DNA of 24,410 bases from CAYLOC01 sp964385195 (GTDB lineage Bacteria; Actinomycetota; Actinomycetes; Propionibacteriales; Nocardioidaceae): assembly GCA_964385195.1 (NCBI GenBank), contig CAYLOC010000021.1, positions 1 to 24,410 on the forward strand, read 5' to 3'. Under the pieces are notes generated by a model. It was not told the DNA's origin. It did not search any database and worked only from the letters and a program-made list of their open reading frames with translations. Positions 8,145-15,931 of this stretch are shown here, piece by piece (positions within the stretch are counted from its first letter, which is position 1; the number at the start of each line of letters is the position of its first letter). The position numbers were made by a program, and so were the translations under genes.

Positions 8145-9149
8145 TCACCGTGGTTCCCGACCCGGGGGTGGGGGCGTGACCAGCTCGCCCCAGAGGCGAA
8201 GCCGGGCGAGACCGCCGTCGGGGTAGACGTCGAGCCGGGCATGGCTGACCGGCCGGTCTTCGGCAACCGGTAACTGGTGACGCGTATCGGGCTGGACCGG
8301 CATCCGCGGCACCAGGTCGAACCACTCGGCGTCCGCACGCGGCACGACCGCACCGCTGTCGTCCAGACACGCGGACACCCGGACCTGCCCGGGCGCATTA
8401 CCGAGGAAGTACGACGTGTCGACCTCCACCCGGCGTACCGTCCCCGGGCCGGCGAGCCGGAACAGCGCCCAGTCGTTGCCGTCGTCGCGGCGGCGGGCGT
8501 TCTCCCAACCATCGCCCATGATCCTGGCCCGGCCGGGCATGATGAGGTTCTGCGGGGAGGAGTAGAACGCATCGGAGCAGCCGGCAAGGAGCCCGCCGTT
8601 CTCCAGGGCGGCCAGGTCGATGGTGCCGGTCAGCAACCTCGGGTCCGGCCGGGGTTGGCCATGCACCCGGAACCGCGCCACTCCCCCGTCCGGATAGATC
8701 GAGAGCCGCACGTGGGTCCACCGGCGGTCGTCGGTGACCGAGAACGGGTTCTCGCTGTCGCCGGCCACCGCCGACTTCCCGACGAGGGACACCCACTCGG
8801 CCTTCCTCAGCTCGTCGACGCCGGGGTATCCGGTGACCGAGGCGGCCTCCACCGACACCTCTGGCGGGTAGTTGCCGGTGAACCACGCGGTATCGACCAC
8901 GACGCCGTGGACCACACCGGGGACGCCGAGCCGCACGATCGCCCAGTCGTGGCCGGGTTCGCGGCGCCGGCGGGTCTCCCACCCGTCGTACACCTTGCCC
9001 TTGTGACCGAACGCCTCGGCGGAGAACACTGCTTTCTGCGGGGAGATCAGGTTCTCCCGCGCGGCGAAGGACTCGTCGTTGGCCGCAACGACGCTCCCGG
9101 CCAGCGCCCGGGAGGCGAGGTCCGGCCAGCGGGTGAACTCGGTGGTCAT
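8145..9149 (-). CDS. alc: Allantoicase (allantoate amidinohydrolase)
   Basis: Hydrolyses allantoate to ureidoglycolate and urea. It has 334 residues with two homologous allantoicase domains: residues 15-165 (DGWETRRRREPGHDWAIVRLG, then DTAWFTGNYPP) and 190-325 (DGWENARRRDDGNDWALFRL, then DTSYFLGNAPG). Each ends in a YPDGG-x-ARxR strand. The start is ATG at 9149, which overlaps the allantoinase stop by 4 bp (ATGA), after a GGAGAG ribosome site. The frame extends upstream inside allantoinase but encodes only an Arg/Pro-rich shadow. It is the last gene of its block and meets the regulator gene end to end with an 11-base gap in which I see no terminator. Confidence 0.96.
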   Translation of the reverse strand: MTTEFTRWPDLASRALAGSVVAANDESFAARENLISPQKAVFSAEAFGHKGKVYDGWETRRRREPGHDWAIVRLGVPGVVHGVVVDTAWFTGNYPPEVSVEAASVTGYPGVDELRKAEWVSLVGKSAVAGDSENPFSVTDDRRWTHVRLSIYPDGGVARFRVHGQPRPDPRLLTGTIDLAALENGGLLAGCSDAFYSSPQNLIMPGRARIMGDGWENARRRDDGNDWALFRLAGPGTVRRVEVDTSYFLGNAPGQVRVSACLDDSGAVVPRADAEWFDLVPRMPVQPDTRHQLPVAEDRPVSHARLDVYPDGGLARLRLWGELVTPPPPGREPR

Positions 9150-10495
9150 CGGGACTCTCCTAGCCTGAGGAACCGGCCCCGGGCCGGACCGACGGGGACG
9201 TCCTGGTGGACGAGGGTGCCGCGGAGGTAGGTGCGGCGGACGACGCCGGTGAGCTCGCGGCCGGCATAAGGCGTCAGGGAGTGGCGGTGCTGCAGCCGGT
9301 CCGGGTCGACGGTCCATGTCTCGTCGGGGGCGAACACGACGAGGTCGGCGTCGTTGCCGACCGCGAGGCCGCCCTTGCCGTCCAGGCCGATGACGGCGGC
9401 CGGCCCCCTGCCCATCCACCGAACCACGTCTGTCAGGGTGTGGCCGCGGTTCCGGGCCTCGGTCAGCACCAGCGGCAACCCGAGCTGCAGGGAGGCGATG
9501 CCGCCCCACGCGTCACCGAAGTCACCCGTGTCCAGGCACTTCAAAGCCGGGGGACACGGGGAGTGGTCGGAGACGACGGCGTCGATGTCGCCCGCCGCGA
9601 GCGCCTCCCACAGGCTGTCCCGGTTCGCCGCGTCCCGCACCGGGGGGCAGCACTTGAACTCGGGGTGTCCGTCGGGGACCTCCGCAGCGGCAAGGGTGAG
9701 GTAGTGGGGGCACGTCTCGGTGGTGACGGGGACGCCGTCGGCGCGTGCCTCGCGGATCCTCCCCACAGAGGCAGCACTGGACAGGTGAACCACGTGTACC
9801 CGGGTTCGGTGCCGAGCGGCCGCGGACAGCAGGGTCTCGATGGCCCGGTCCTCCGCCTCCGGTGGTCGGGAGGCCAGGAAGTCGGCGTACGCCGTGCCGT
9901 GCGCTGCCGGGGCCGCCGCGACGACCGAGGGGTCCTCGCAGTGTGCGATCAGCAGCCCGCCGTAGTCGGCCACCTCCGCCATCGCCCGGTCAAGCCGATC
10001 CCCTTCCAACGGCGGGAACTCCGGGACACCACTGTCGAGCAGGAAGCACTTCACCCCGAAGACGCCCTGTTCGTGCAGGGCCCCTAGGTGCCCGAGGCTG
10101 CCGGGGACAGCACCGCCCCAGAACCCGACGTCGACGTGACACTGCCCCGCTGCTGCGGTCCGCTTCACGGCCAGCGCGTCGGGGTCGGTGGTGGGCGGGA
10201 GGCAGTTCAGCGGCATGTCGATGATCGTGGTGATCCCGCCCGCGGCGGCCGCGCGGGTCGCGGTCGCGAATCCCTCCCACTCGGTGCGCCCCGGCTCGTT
10301 GACGTGGACGTGGGTGTCCACCAGCCCGGGCAGCAGCACCTCGTCGTCGGCCAGGTGCAGCTCCTCCACCGCCTGCAGGTCCGCGGGACGCTCGGCGATC
10401 GCGGCGATGCGACCGTCCCGGACCGCCACGGCAGCGTCGCGGACCTCATCGCCGTACACACAGCGACCCCGGACCACCAGGTCGTACTCGCTCAC
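9146..10495 (-). CDS. allB: Allantoinase
   Basis: Hydrolyses allantoin to allantoate, in the amidohydrolase superfamily with a binuclear metal centre. It has 449 residues. Metal ligands are visible: H62 and H64 in DTHVHVNEPGR, the Lys normally carbamylated K149 in FGVKCFLLDSG, H185 in LIAHCED, H237 in VVHLSS, and D310 in VSDHSPCP. The length fits the family. I chose the GTG at 10495 because AGGGGG lies upstream at suitable spacing; an in-frame ATG at 10516 would add seven residues (MAGGGGA). It is translationally coupled to allantoicase by a 4-bp overlap. A 16-bp palindrome lies in the gap upstream, so this pair may have its own control in addition to read-through from the xanthine dehydrogenase genes. 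Confidence 0.96.
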   Translation of the reverse strand: MSEYDLVVRGRCVYGDEVRDAAVAVRDGRIAAIAERPADLQAVEELHLADDEVLLPGLVDTHVHVNEPGRTEWEGFATATRAAAAGGITTIIDMPLNCLPPTTDPDALAVKRTAAAGQCHVDVGFWGGAVPGSLGHLGALHEQGVFGVKCFLLDSGVPEFPPLEGDRLDRAMAEVADYGGLLIAHCEDPSVVAAAPAAHGTAYADFLASRPPEAEDRAIETLLSAAARHRTRVHVVHLSSAASVGRIREARADGVPVTTETCPHYLTLAAAEVPDGHPEFKCCPPVRDAANRDSLWEALAAGDIDAVVSDHSPCPPALKCLDTGDFGDAWGGIASLQLGLPLVLTEARNRGHTLTDVVRWMGRGPAAVIGLDGKGGLAVGNDADLVVFAPDETWTVDPDRLQHRHSLTPYAGRELTGVVRRTYLRGTLVHQDVPVGPARGRFLRLGESR

Positions 10496-10536
10496 CGCGC
10501 CACCCCCTCCCGCCATCCAGACACCGCTGTCCCACC

Positions 10537-10552
10537 GAATCCGGCCGGATTC
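10537..10552. promoter_or_regulatory. Perfect 16-bp palindrome between the Mo-subunit gene and allB
   Basis: GAATCCGGCCGGATTC reads the same on both strands. The outer bases C10535/G10554 also pair, with one mismatch between. It sits in the largest gap inside the minus-strand block and has no U-tract, so an operator is more likely than a terminator. It does not resemble the CTTC/GGAAG element at 7276. Confidence 0.5.
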
Positions 10553-10583
10553 CGCCCCAAAACGGTGGCGCGGAGGTGTTCGG

Positions 10584-12971
10584 TCATGGGAGGGCGATGT
10601 GGTCGGGCCGGATCGGGACGCGGGGGAGGTCGCGGCCGGTGGCGGCGCGGATCGCGGCGGCGACGGCGGGGCCGGAGGAGATCGTGGACGGTTCGCCCGC
10701 GCCGCGCAGGCCGTACGGCGCGTTCGGGTCCGGATACTCCAGTACGTCGATGTCCATCGGCGGGGTGTCGAGGATGGTCGGGATCAGGTAGTCGGTGAAG
10801 GACGGGTTCGCGATGTGGCCGTGGTCGATCTGGATCTCCTCCATCACCGCCAGCCCCATGCCCTGCGCGGTGGCGCCTTGGATCTGGCCGAGCACGGCCT
10901 GGGGGTTCATCGCCTTGCCGACGTCCTGGGCACAGGCGAGGTCGACGACCTTGACCAGCCCGAGCTCGGTGTCGACGTCGACCACGGCGCGGTGGGCGGC
11001 GAACGCGAACTGCACGTGGGCGAACCCCTGCCCGTTCTCATCCAGGGCCTGGGTACGCCGATGGTGGTACTCGTCGGTCTCCTCGATCACGTCGTCGCCG
11101 AGGACCTCGACGAGCGTCGCGAGCACCCGGCCGTCGTCGTCGGAGACGACCTTGCCGCCGTCCAGCCGCAGCGCCGCGGCGGGCTGGCCGAGAGTGCGTG
11201 CGGCCTTGGCGAGCACGCGTTCGCGCACCTTGGTCGAGACCAGGTGGACAGCGCCGCCGGTGACGTAGGTCTGCCGCGACGCCGAAGAGGAGCCGGAGGA
11301 GCCGACGCCGGTGTCGGCGGGGTGGACGACGACGTTGTCGACGCCGAGCTCGGTGCGGGCGATCTGCTGCTGGATGGTGACCAGCCCCTGGCCGACCTCC
11401 GCGCCGGCGGTGTGCACGGTCACCACCGGCTCTCCCGCTACCGCCTGGAGCCGGACCCGCGCGGTGGAGTAGTCGTCCATCCCCTCGGAGTAGCAGACGT
11501 TCTTGTACGCCACCGCGTAGCCGACGCCGCGGCGTACCCCTTCCCCGTGGGTGGTGTTCGACACTCCGCCCGGCATCGCCCGCAGGTCCAGCTCGCCGCC
11601 GTGGACCGGGGGCGGCAGCGGCTTCTCCGCCACCCGCTGGATCAGCTCCGCCGCGACCGCGGGGCTGTCGATGACCTGCCCGGTCGGCAACGTCGACCCC
11701 TGGTGCAAGGCGTTCAGCACCCGCACCTGCACCGGGTCCATCCCCAGCGCGGCGGCGAGCTTGTCCATCTGCGCCTCGTGGGCGTACGCGGTCTGTACCG
11801 ACCCGAACCCGCGCATCGCCCCGCACGGTGGGTTGTTGGTGTAGGTGCCGTAGGCGTCGATCATCACGTTGGGGATCTCGTACGGACCGACCCCCATGGT
11901 TCCGGCGTTGCCGATGACCGCCGGGGTGGAGGAGGCGTAGGCGCCGCCGTCGAGGTACATCTGCGCCTTGGCGTACACCAGCCGCCCGTCCCGGTTCGCG
12001 CCGTACTCGTAGTGCAGCTGCGCCGGGTGCCGGTGCACGTGGCCGTAGAACGACTCCTGCCGGTTGTAGGACATCTTGACCGGCTTGCCGGTGTGCAGCG
12101 CCAGCAGGCAGGCGTGGATGTGCATCGACAGGTCTTCCCGCCCGCCGAACGCGCCACCCACGCCGGCCAGGGTCAGCCGCACCAACTCCTGCGGCAACCC
12201 CAGCGCCGCGCAGATCTGGCGCTGGTCCACGTGCAGCCACTGGGTCGCGACGTAGAGGTCGACACCGCCGTCCTCGGCGGGGACGGCGAGCCCGGACTCG
12301 GGCCCGAGGAACGCCTGGTCCTGCATCCCGACCTCGTAGTCGCCGGTGACCACGACCTCCGCGGTCGCGTCGGGGTCCCCGTGCCGGATCCGCAGATGCC
12401 GCACCAGGTTGCCGCCGGCGTGGATCTCCGGCACCTTCCCGTCCACCCCGGTGTCGACCAGGTCCGGGTCGGGCACCCACGGCGCGTGCCCGACCGCGAC
12501 CTTCGCGTCGGTGACCGGCGCCAGCACCTCGTAGTCGACCACGATCTTCTTCGCCGCCTGCCGCGCGATCTCCGGGTGGTCTGCGGCGACCAGTGCGACC
12601 GGGTCGCCCTGGAACCGCACCACGTCCTCGGCCAGCACCGGCTGGTCGGCGTGCTCCAGGCCGTAGGCGTTCTCGCCGGGTACGTCGTCATGGGTCAGTA
12701 CGGCGTACACCCCGCCGGTGGCCAGCGCCGGGCCGATGTCGATCGACCGGATCCGCGCATAGGGGTGCGGGCTGCGCAGGATCACCCCCCACAGCATGTC
12801 GTCGGACCACAGGTCACTGCCGTAGGCGAACTCCCCGGTCACCTTCAACGTGCCGTCCGGGCGGGTCGGGGACTCCCCCACCCCGCCCGCGGTCGGGTGT
12901 CGCAGCCCCGTCGGCGCTCCGGTCGGGGTACGCGTCGGCGTCCCCGTGGCCGCTGCCCTGGCTCCGGTCAT
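10584..12971 (-). CDS. xdhA: Xanthine dehydrogenase, molybdopterin-binding subunit
   Basis: Catalytic subunit that hydroxylates hypoxanthine and xanthine to urate at a molybdenum cofactor (symbols follow E. coli use: A = Mo, B = FAD, C = 2Fe-2S). It has 795 residues. The first part (about 30-150) is the a/b-hammerhead domain, followed by the long Mo-binding domain with GVGGAFGGREDL, GAMRGFGSVQ and HTAGAEVGQGL. The catalytic glutamate is E760 in GLRGAGEPST. Residues 1-25 are a low-complexity Thr/Pro/Gly/Ala stretch with TPT repeats, so the real start could lie slightly inside. The ATG at 12971 overlaps the deaminase stop by 4 bp. No XdhC-type cofactor insertion factor is seen in the window. 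Confidence 0.95.
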   Translation of the reverse strand: MTGARAAATGTPTRTPTGAPTGLRHPTAGGVGESPTRPDGTLKVTGEFAYGSDLWSDDMLWGVILRSPHPYARIRSIDIGPALATGGVYAVLTHDDVPGENAYGLEHADQPVLAEDVVRFQGDPVALVAADHPEIARQAAKKIVVDYEVLAPVTDAKVAVGHAPWVPDPDLVDTGVDGKVPEIHAGGNLVRHLRIRHGDPDATAEVVVTGDYEVGMQDQAFLGPESGLAVPAEDGGVDLYVATQWLHVDQRQICAALGLPQELVRLTLAGVGGAFGGREDLSMHIHACLLALHTGKPVKMSYNRQESFYGHVHRHPAQLHYEYGANRDGRLVYAKAQMYLDGGAYASSTPAVIGNAGTMGVGPYEIPNVMIDAYGTYTNNPPCGAMRGFGSVQTAYAHEAQMDKLAAALGMDPVQVRVLNALHQGSTLPTGQVIDSPAVAAELIQRVAEKPLPPPVHGGELDLRAMPGGVSNTTHGEGVRRGVGYAVAYKNVCYSEGMDDYSTARVRLQAVAGEPVVTVHTAGAEVGQGLVTIQQQIARTELGVDNVVVHPADTGVGSSGSSSASRQTYVTGGAVHLVSTKVRERVLAKAARTLGQPAAALRLDGGKVVSDDDGRVLATLVEVLGDDVIEETDEYHHRRTQALDENGQGFAHVQFAFAAHRAVVDVDTELGLVKVVDLACAQDVGKAMNPQAVLGQIQGATAQGMGLAVMEEIQIDHGHIANPSFTDYLIPTILDTPPMDIDVLEYPDPNAPYGLRGAGEPSTISSGPAVAAAIRAATGRDLPRVPIRPDHIALP

Positions 12972-14335
12972 GATCTCGCTCCTGCTTTCTCCAGCAACCG
13001 ACCCGTGGCCGCGGTGACCTCGCCGGCCACGACATCCTCGTCGAGCGTGGCCAGCCGGTCATGCTCCACCACGGCGTGTCCCGCCACCATCAACAGCCGC
13101 AGGGGAGGCGGCGCGCCGAGCACGAGAGCGGCCACCGGGTCGACGATGCCTGCCTGCGCCGGGCCGTCCAACCGCCACAGTGCAATGTCGGCGGCCTTCC
13201 CGGCTTCCAGTGACCCGATGCGGTCCGCCCAGCCGAGCAGCCGGGCGCCGCCGATCGTGGCCATCTCCAGCGCGTCTCGCACCGACAGCGCCTCCGGGCC
13301 GCCGCGGGCGCGGGCGAACAGCACCGCGTGCCGCACCTCCTCTACCATCGAGGCCGCTTCGTTCGACGCCGCCCCGTCCACTCCCAGCCCCACCGGTACG
13401 CCGGCCTCCCGCAGCTCCCGCGTGCGACAGATGCCCGCACCGAGCCGGGCATTCGAGGACGGGCAGTGCGCGATACCGGCACCGGCGTCGGCCACCGCCT
13501 TCACCGCGTCGTCGTCGAGGTGGATCCCGTGCGCGAACCACACGTCCGGCTCCAGCCACCCGAGCGAGCCGAGGTACTCCGTGGGACTGCGTCCGAACCG
13601 CTCCCGGCAGAACGCATCCTCATCGGCGGTCTCCGCCAGGTGCGTGTGCAGTCGGACGCCCTTGTCGCGAGCCAGGTCCGCGGATGCGGTCAGCAGGTCA
13701 CCGGTCACCGAGAACGGCGAGCAGGGGGCCAACCCGATCCGCACCATCGAGTCCGGCGACGGGTCGTGGTACCGGTCGACGGCTGCCACGCTGGCGGCCA
13801 GGATCGTGTCGAGGTCCTCCACCACCGCATCCGGTGGGAGGCCGCCGTCGCTTTCTCCGAGGTCCATCGAGCCACGGGTCGGCAGGAACCGCAGCCCGAC
13901 GGACCGCGCCGCCGTGATCGTGGCGCCGAGCAGGTCCCCGCAGCCGGAGGGGAAGACGTAGTGGTGGTCCATCGACGTCGTGCATCCGGTGCGGGCCAGC
14001 CACGCCAGCGCACCGGTCGCGGCGGCATGGACGATGTCCTCGTCCAGGCGGGACCACACCGGGTACAGCGTGGTCAGCCACTCGAACAGCGGGGCGTCGG
14101 CGGCCATGCCCCGGGTCACCCACTGGTACAGGTGGTGGTGGGTGTTCACCAGTCCCGGTGTGGCCAGGCAGCCGGCCGCGTCGACGTACTCGGCATCGGG
14201 GAGATCACGGGGCGCCCGGCCGCTCGCCACCGCAGCGATTCGCTCACCGTCGATGACAACATGACCCTCGGCGTACTCGTGCCGCTCCGGATCCATCGTG
14301 ACCACGGCACAGCCGTCCAGGACGGTCCTTCTCAT
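12968..14335 (-). CDS. Amidohydrolase, probably 8-oxoguanine deaminase
   Basis: Purine deaminase of the amidohydrolase superfamily, cog0402 group (guanine, 8-oxoguanine, SAH and related deaminases). It has 455 residues. Zinc-centre residues are visible: H66 and H68 in VNTHHHLYQ, H232 and E235 in LHTHLAE, H269 in WFAHGIHLD, and D320 in GVDGAASN. The overall pattern (NTHHHLYQWVTRGMA, MDHHYVFP, TRGSMDLGESDGGLPP) matches proteins annotated as 8-oxoguanine deaminase, which turns 8-oxoguanine directly into urate. It lies between the 2Fe-2S and Mo subunit genes of xanthine dehydrogenase, overlapping each by 4 bp, so it is made together with that enzyme. Guanine deaminase, which would feed xanthine to the same dehydrogenase, is the main alternative. 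Confidence 0.82.
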   Translation of the reverse strand: MRRTVLDGCAVVTMDPERHEYAEGHVVIDGERIAAVASGRAPRDLPDAEYVDAAGCLATPGLVNTHHHLYQWVTRGMAADAPLFEWLTTLYPVWSRLDEDIVHAAATGALAWLARTGCTTSMDHHYVFPSGCGDLLGATITAARSVGLRFLPTRGSMDLGESDGGLPPDAVVEDLDTILAASVAAVDRYHDPSPDSMVRIGLAPCSPFSVTGDLLTASADLARDKGVRLHTHLAETADEDAFCRERFGRSPTEYLGSLGWLEPDVWFAHGIHLDDDAVKAVADAGAGIAHCPSSNARLGAGICRTRELREAGVPVGLGVDGAASNEAASMVEEVRHAVLFARARGGPEALSVRDALEMATIGGARLLGWADRIGSLEAGKAADIALWRLDGPAQAGIVDPVAALVLGAPPPLRLLMVAGHAVVEHDRLATLDEDVVAGEVTAATGRLLEKAGARS

Positions 14336-14814
14336 GCCGCGTCCCCGCTGGGGTTCATCCGCTCCTCGGCGCTGCGTACGGCGTCCATGATGGCTTCATA
14401 CCCGGTGCATCGGCACAGGTTCCCGGCCAGCGACTCGCGGATCTGCGCATCCGTCGGGTGAGGGATGCGCGTCAACAGGTCGTGGGTGGCCACCAACAAC
14501 CCAGGGGTGCAGAACCCGCACTGCACCGCCCCCGCCTCGACGAACGCCTCCTGCACCGGGTGCAGGGTCTCCCCGTCCGCGAGCCCCTCCACCGTACCGA
14601 CGTCACGGCCGTGAGCCTGGCCCGCCGCGACCAGACACGCACAGCACGCCACGCCGTCGAGGTAGACCGTGCACGAGCCACACTCCCCCTGCTCACAGGC
14701 GTTCTTCGACCCCGGGAGGCCCAGCCGCTCCCGCAGCACGTACAGCAGGCTCTCCCCCTCCCACACGTCGTCGGCGGTGTGCTCCTTGCCGTTCACCGTC
14801 AACCGGATACGCAT
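14332..14814 (-). CDS. xdhC: Xanthine dehydrogenase, 2Fe-2S subunit
   Basis: Electron-transfer subunit carrying two [2Fe-2S] clusters, passing electrons from the Mo site to FAD. It has 160 residues. The plant-ferredoxin-like N-domain has C40, C45, C48 and C60 (CEQGECGSC ... CCAC). The helical C-domain has C99 and C102 (QCGFCTPG) and C134 and C136 (NLCRCTGY). All eight ligands are present, and the length is normal for the family. It starts 3 bases after the stop of the FAD subunit gene and overlaps the deaminase by 4 bp. This is the E. coli-style XdhC, not the maturation chaperone that shares the name in other bacteria. Confidence 0.96.
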   Translation of the reverse strand: MRIRLTVNGKEHTADDVWEGESLLYVLRERLGLPGSKNACEQGECGSCTVYLDGVACCACLVAAGQAHGRDVGTVEGLADGETLHPVQEAFVEAGAVQCGFCTPGLLVATHDLLTRIPHPTDAQIRESLAGNLCRCTGYEAIMDAVRSAEERMNPSGDAA

Positions 14815-14817
14815 CGC

Positions 14818-15693
14818 CTAGCTCCTCACCGTCTGCGTGTACTCCGTCCACGCCCACCCCAGGGCCCGGCGGGCCATCACCGTGAGCGAGTGCTGCCGGT
14901 ACGGCGCACTCCCGCGCACGTCGTCGATCGGCGCGGCAGCAGCGGCCACCCGGTCGGCGAACTCCGCCACCACCGGCTCCGGCAGCGACGCCCGGGACTC
15001 CCACAGTCCCGCCTCGCCCAACGCGTCCGCGAGGAACGCCTCCGCCCGGGGTGCCGAACGCGGAGTCGGCGCGGCCGAACCGAGGCCGGTGCCGACACTG
15101 CGAGACCGCGGATGCAGCGCCACGGCGAACGCGCAGACCGCGATCACCATCGCGTTCCGGGTGCCGATCTTGCAGAACTGCTGCGGCCCGTCCGCCACCG
15201 GCACCCACACCGCCGTCACCAGCTCATCCGGCTCCGCCGCGTGCTGCTTCACTCCCACATAGAAGTCCGCGGCCGGGATCCGCCGCGTGCCGCGCACCGA
15301 GCACAGCTCCACCTCGGCCCCGCACGCCAGCAGCGGCGGATGGGAGTCACCGGCCGGCGACGCTGCACCCAGGTTGCCCCCCACCGTGCCGCGGTTCCGG
15401 ATCTGCGGCGACCCCACCGTCCGCGACGCCATCGCCAGGCCGGGCAACGACGTACCCAGCTCCTCGATCACCCGCGTATACGTCACCCCCGCACCCAGCC
15501 GCACGTGACCGTCGACGGTGTCCCACTGCCGCAGCTCCGCGACCCGGGTCAGGTCCAACAACGTCCCGGGCCGGCGCCGGTCGAAGTTGAGCTCGACCAT
15601 CACATCCGTGCCGCCGATGATCGGAACCGCATCCGGATCCTCGCACTTCACCTGCAACGCCGCGTCCAGCGTGTCCGGGCTGACGAACTCCAT
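14818..15693 (-). CDS. xdhB: Xanthine dehydrogenase, FAD-binding subunit
   Basis: Flavin subunit passing electrons from the iron-sulfur clusters to NAD. It has 291 residues. The FAD-binding signatures PIIGGTDVMVEL (27-30 = GGTD) and RNRGTVGGNLGAASPAGDS (TVGGN at 103-107) are clear, and a CO-dehydrogenase-flavoprotein C-terminal domain follows. The ATG at 15693 has a strong AGGGAGGT ribosome site; the frame extends upstream to 15780 but without family resemblance. It is the first gene of the xanthine dehydrogenase block, preceded by a 238-base region shared with the divergent ABC importer. Confidence 0.94.
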   Translation of the reverse strand: MEFVSPDTLDAALQVKCEDPDAVPIIGGTDVMVELNFDRRRPGTLLDLTRVAELRQWDTVDGHVRLGAGVTYTRVIEELGTSLPGLAMASRTVGSPQIRNRGTVGGNLGAASPAGDSHPPLLACGAEVELCSVRGTRRIPAADFYVGVKQHAAEPDELVTAVWVPVADGPQQFCKIGTRNAMVIAVCAFAVALHPRSRSVGTGLGSAAPTPRSAPRAEAFLADALGEAGLWESRASLPEPVVAEFADRVAAAAAPIDDVRGSAPYRQHSLTVMARRALGWAWTEYTQTVRS

Positions 15694-15931
15694 CACACCT
15701 CCCTCCCCCAAGTCTGTCCCATGCCAAGGATCCATCGTCGGCTCCGCCCCGCCCGGACACCCGTTGCCATCACCCAGCACCCTTCGCTATGTTGAGGCCA
15801 ACACTATTCCTTCCGAGAAGCGGTATGCCGATTTCATCAAGCGGTTGGGTATGGAGCGGGTACGGCGACCGCCCGGCCGCGGATCGGCGGGGGTAGCGCC
15901 TTCCTCGTCACGATGAACAGAGGGTGCACAT
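15694..15931. promoter_or_regulatory. Divergent control region of the xanthine dehydrogenase block and the BMP importer
   Basis: This 238-base region contains no gene I can support. For the minus-strand operon a -10-like TAGTGT lies at 15806-15801 without a good -35. Just upstream of it on that strand is CTTCTCGGAAG (15820-15810), related to the CTTCAGGAAG inside the malic enzyme promoter. GTTG-AGGC-CAAC (15791-15802) sits near the presumed start. AGCGGT/AGCGGGT recurs at 15819, 15840 and 15855. I see no convincing promoter for the importer, but its ribosome site AGAGGG (15919-15924) is clear. Confidence 0.5.

Noticed and set aside
9150..9509. N-terminal extension of allantoicase to position 9509
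   Set aside because: The extra 120 residues are Arg/Pro-rich out-of-frame translation of allantoinase. The ATG at 9149 has a ribosome site and a 4-bp overlap.
12896..12971. Repetitive GGCGT/CGGTC-rich sequence at the start of the Mo-subunit gene as a functional repeat
   Set aside because: It encodes a short Thr/Pro/Gly low-complexity N-terminus. The units are irregular and explained by amino-acid composition.
10188..13961. A 1257-codon open frame on the plus strand, antisense to allantoinase, the Mo subunit and the deaminase
   Set aside because: Composition is His/Arg/Val/Gly-rich without family resemblance, no ribosome site fits, and the opposite strand holds three well-conserved enzymes. 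It is a by-product of GC-rich codon use.
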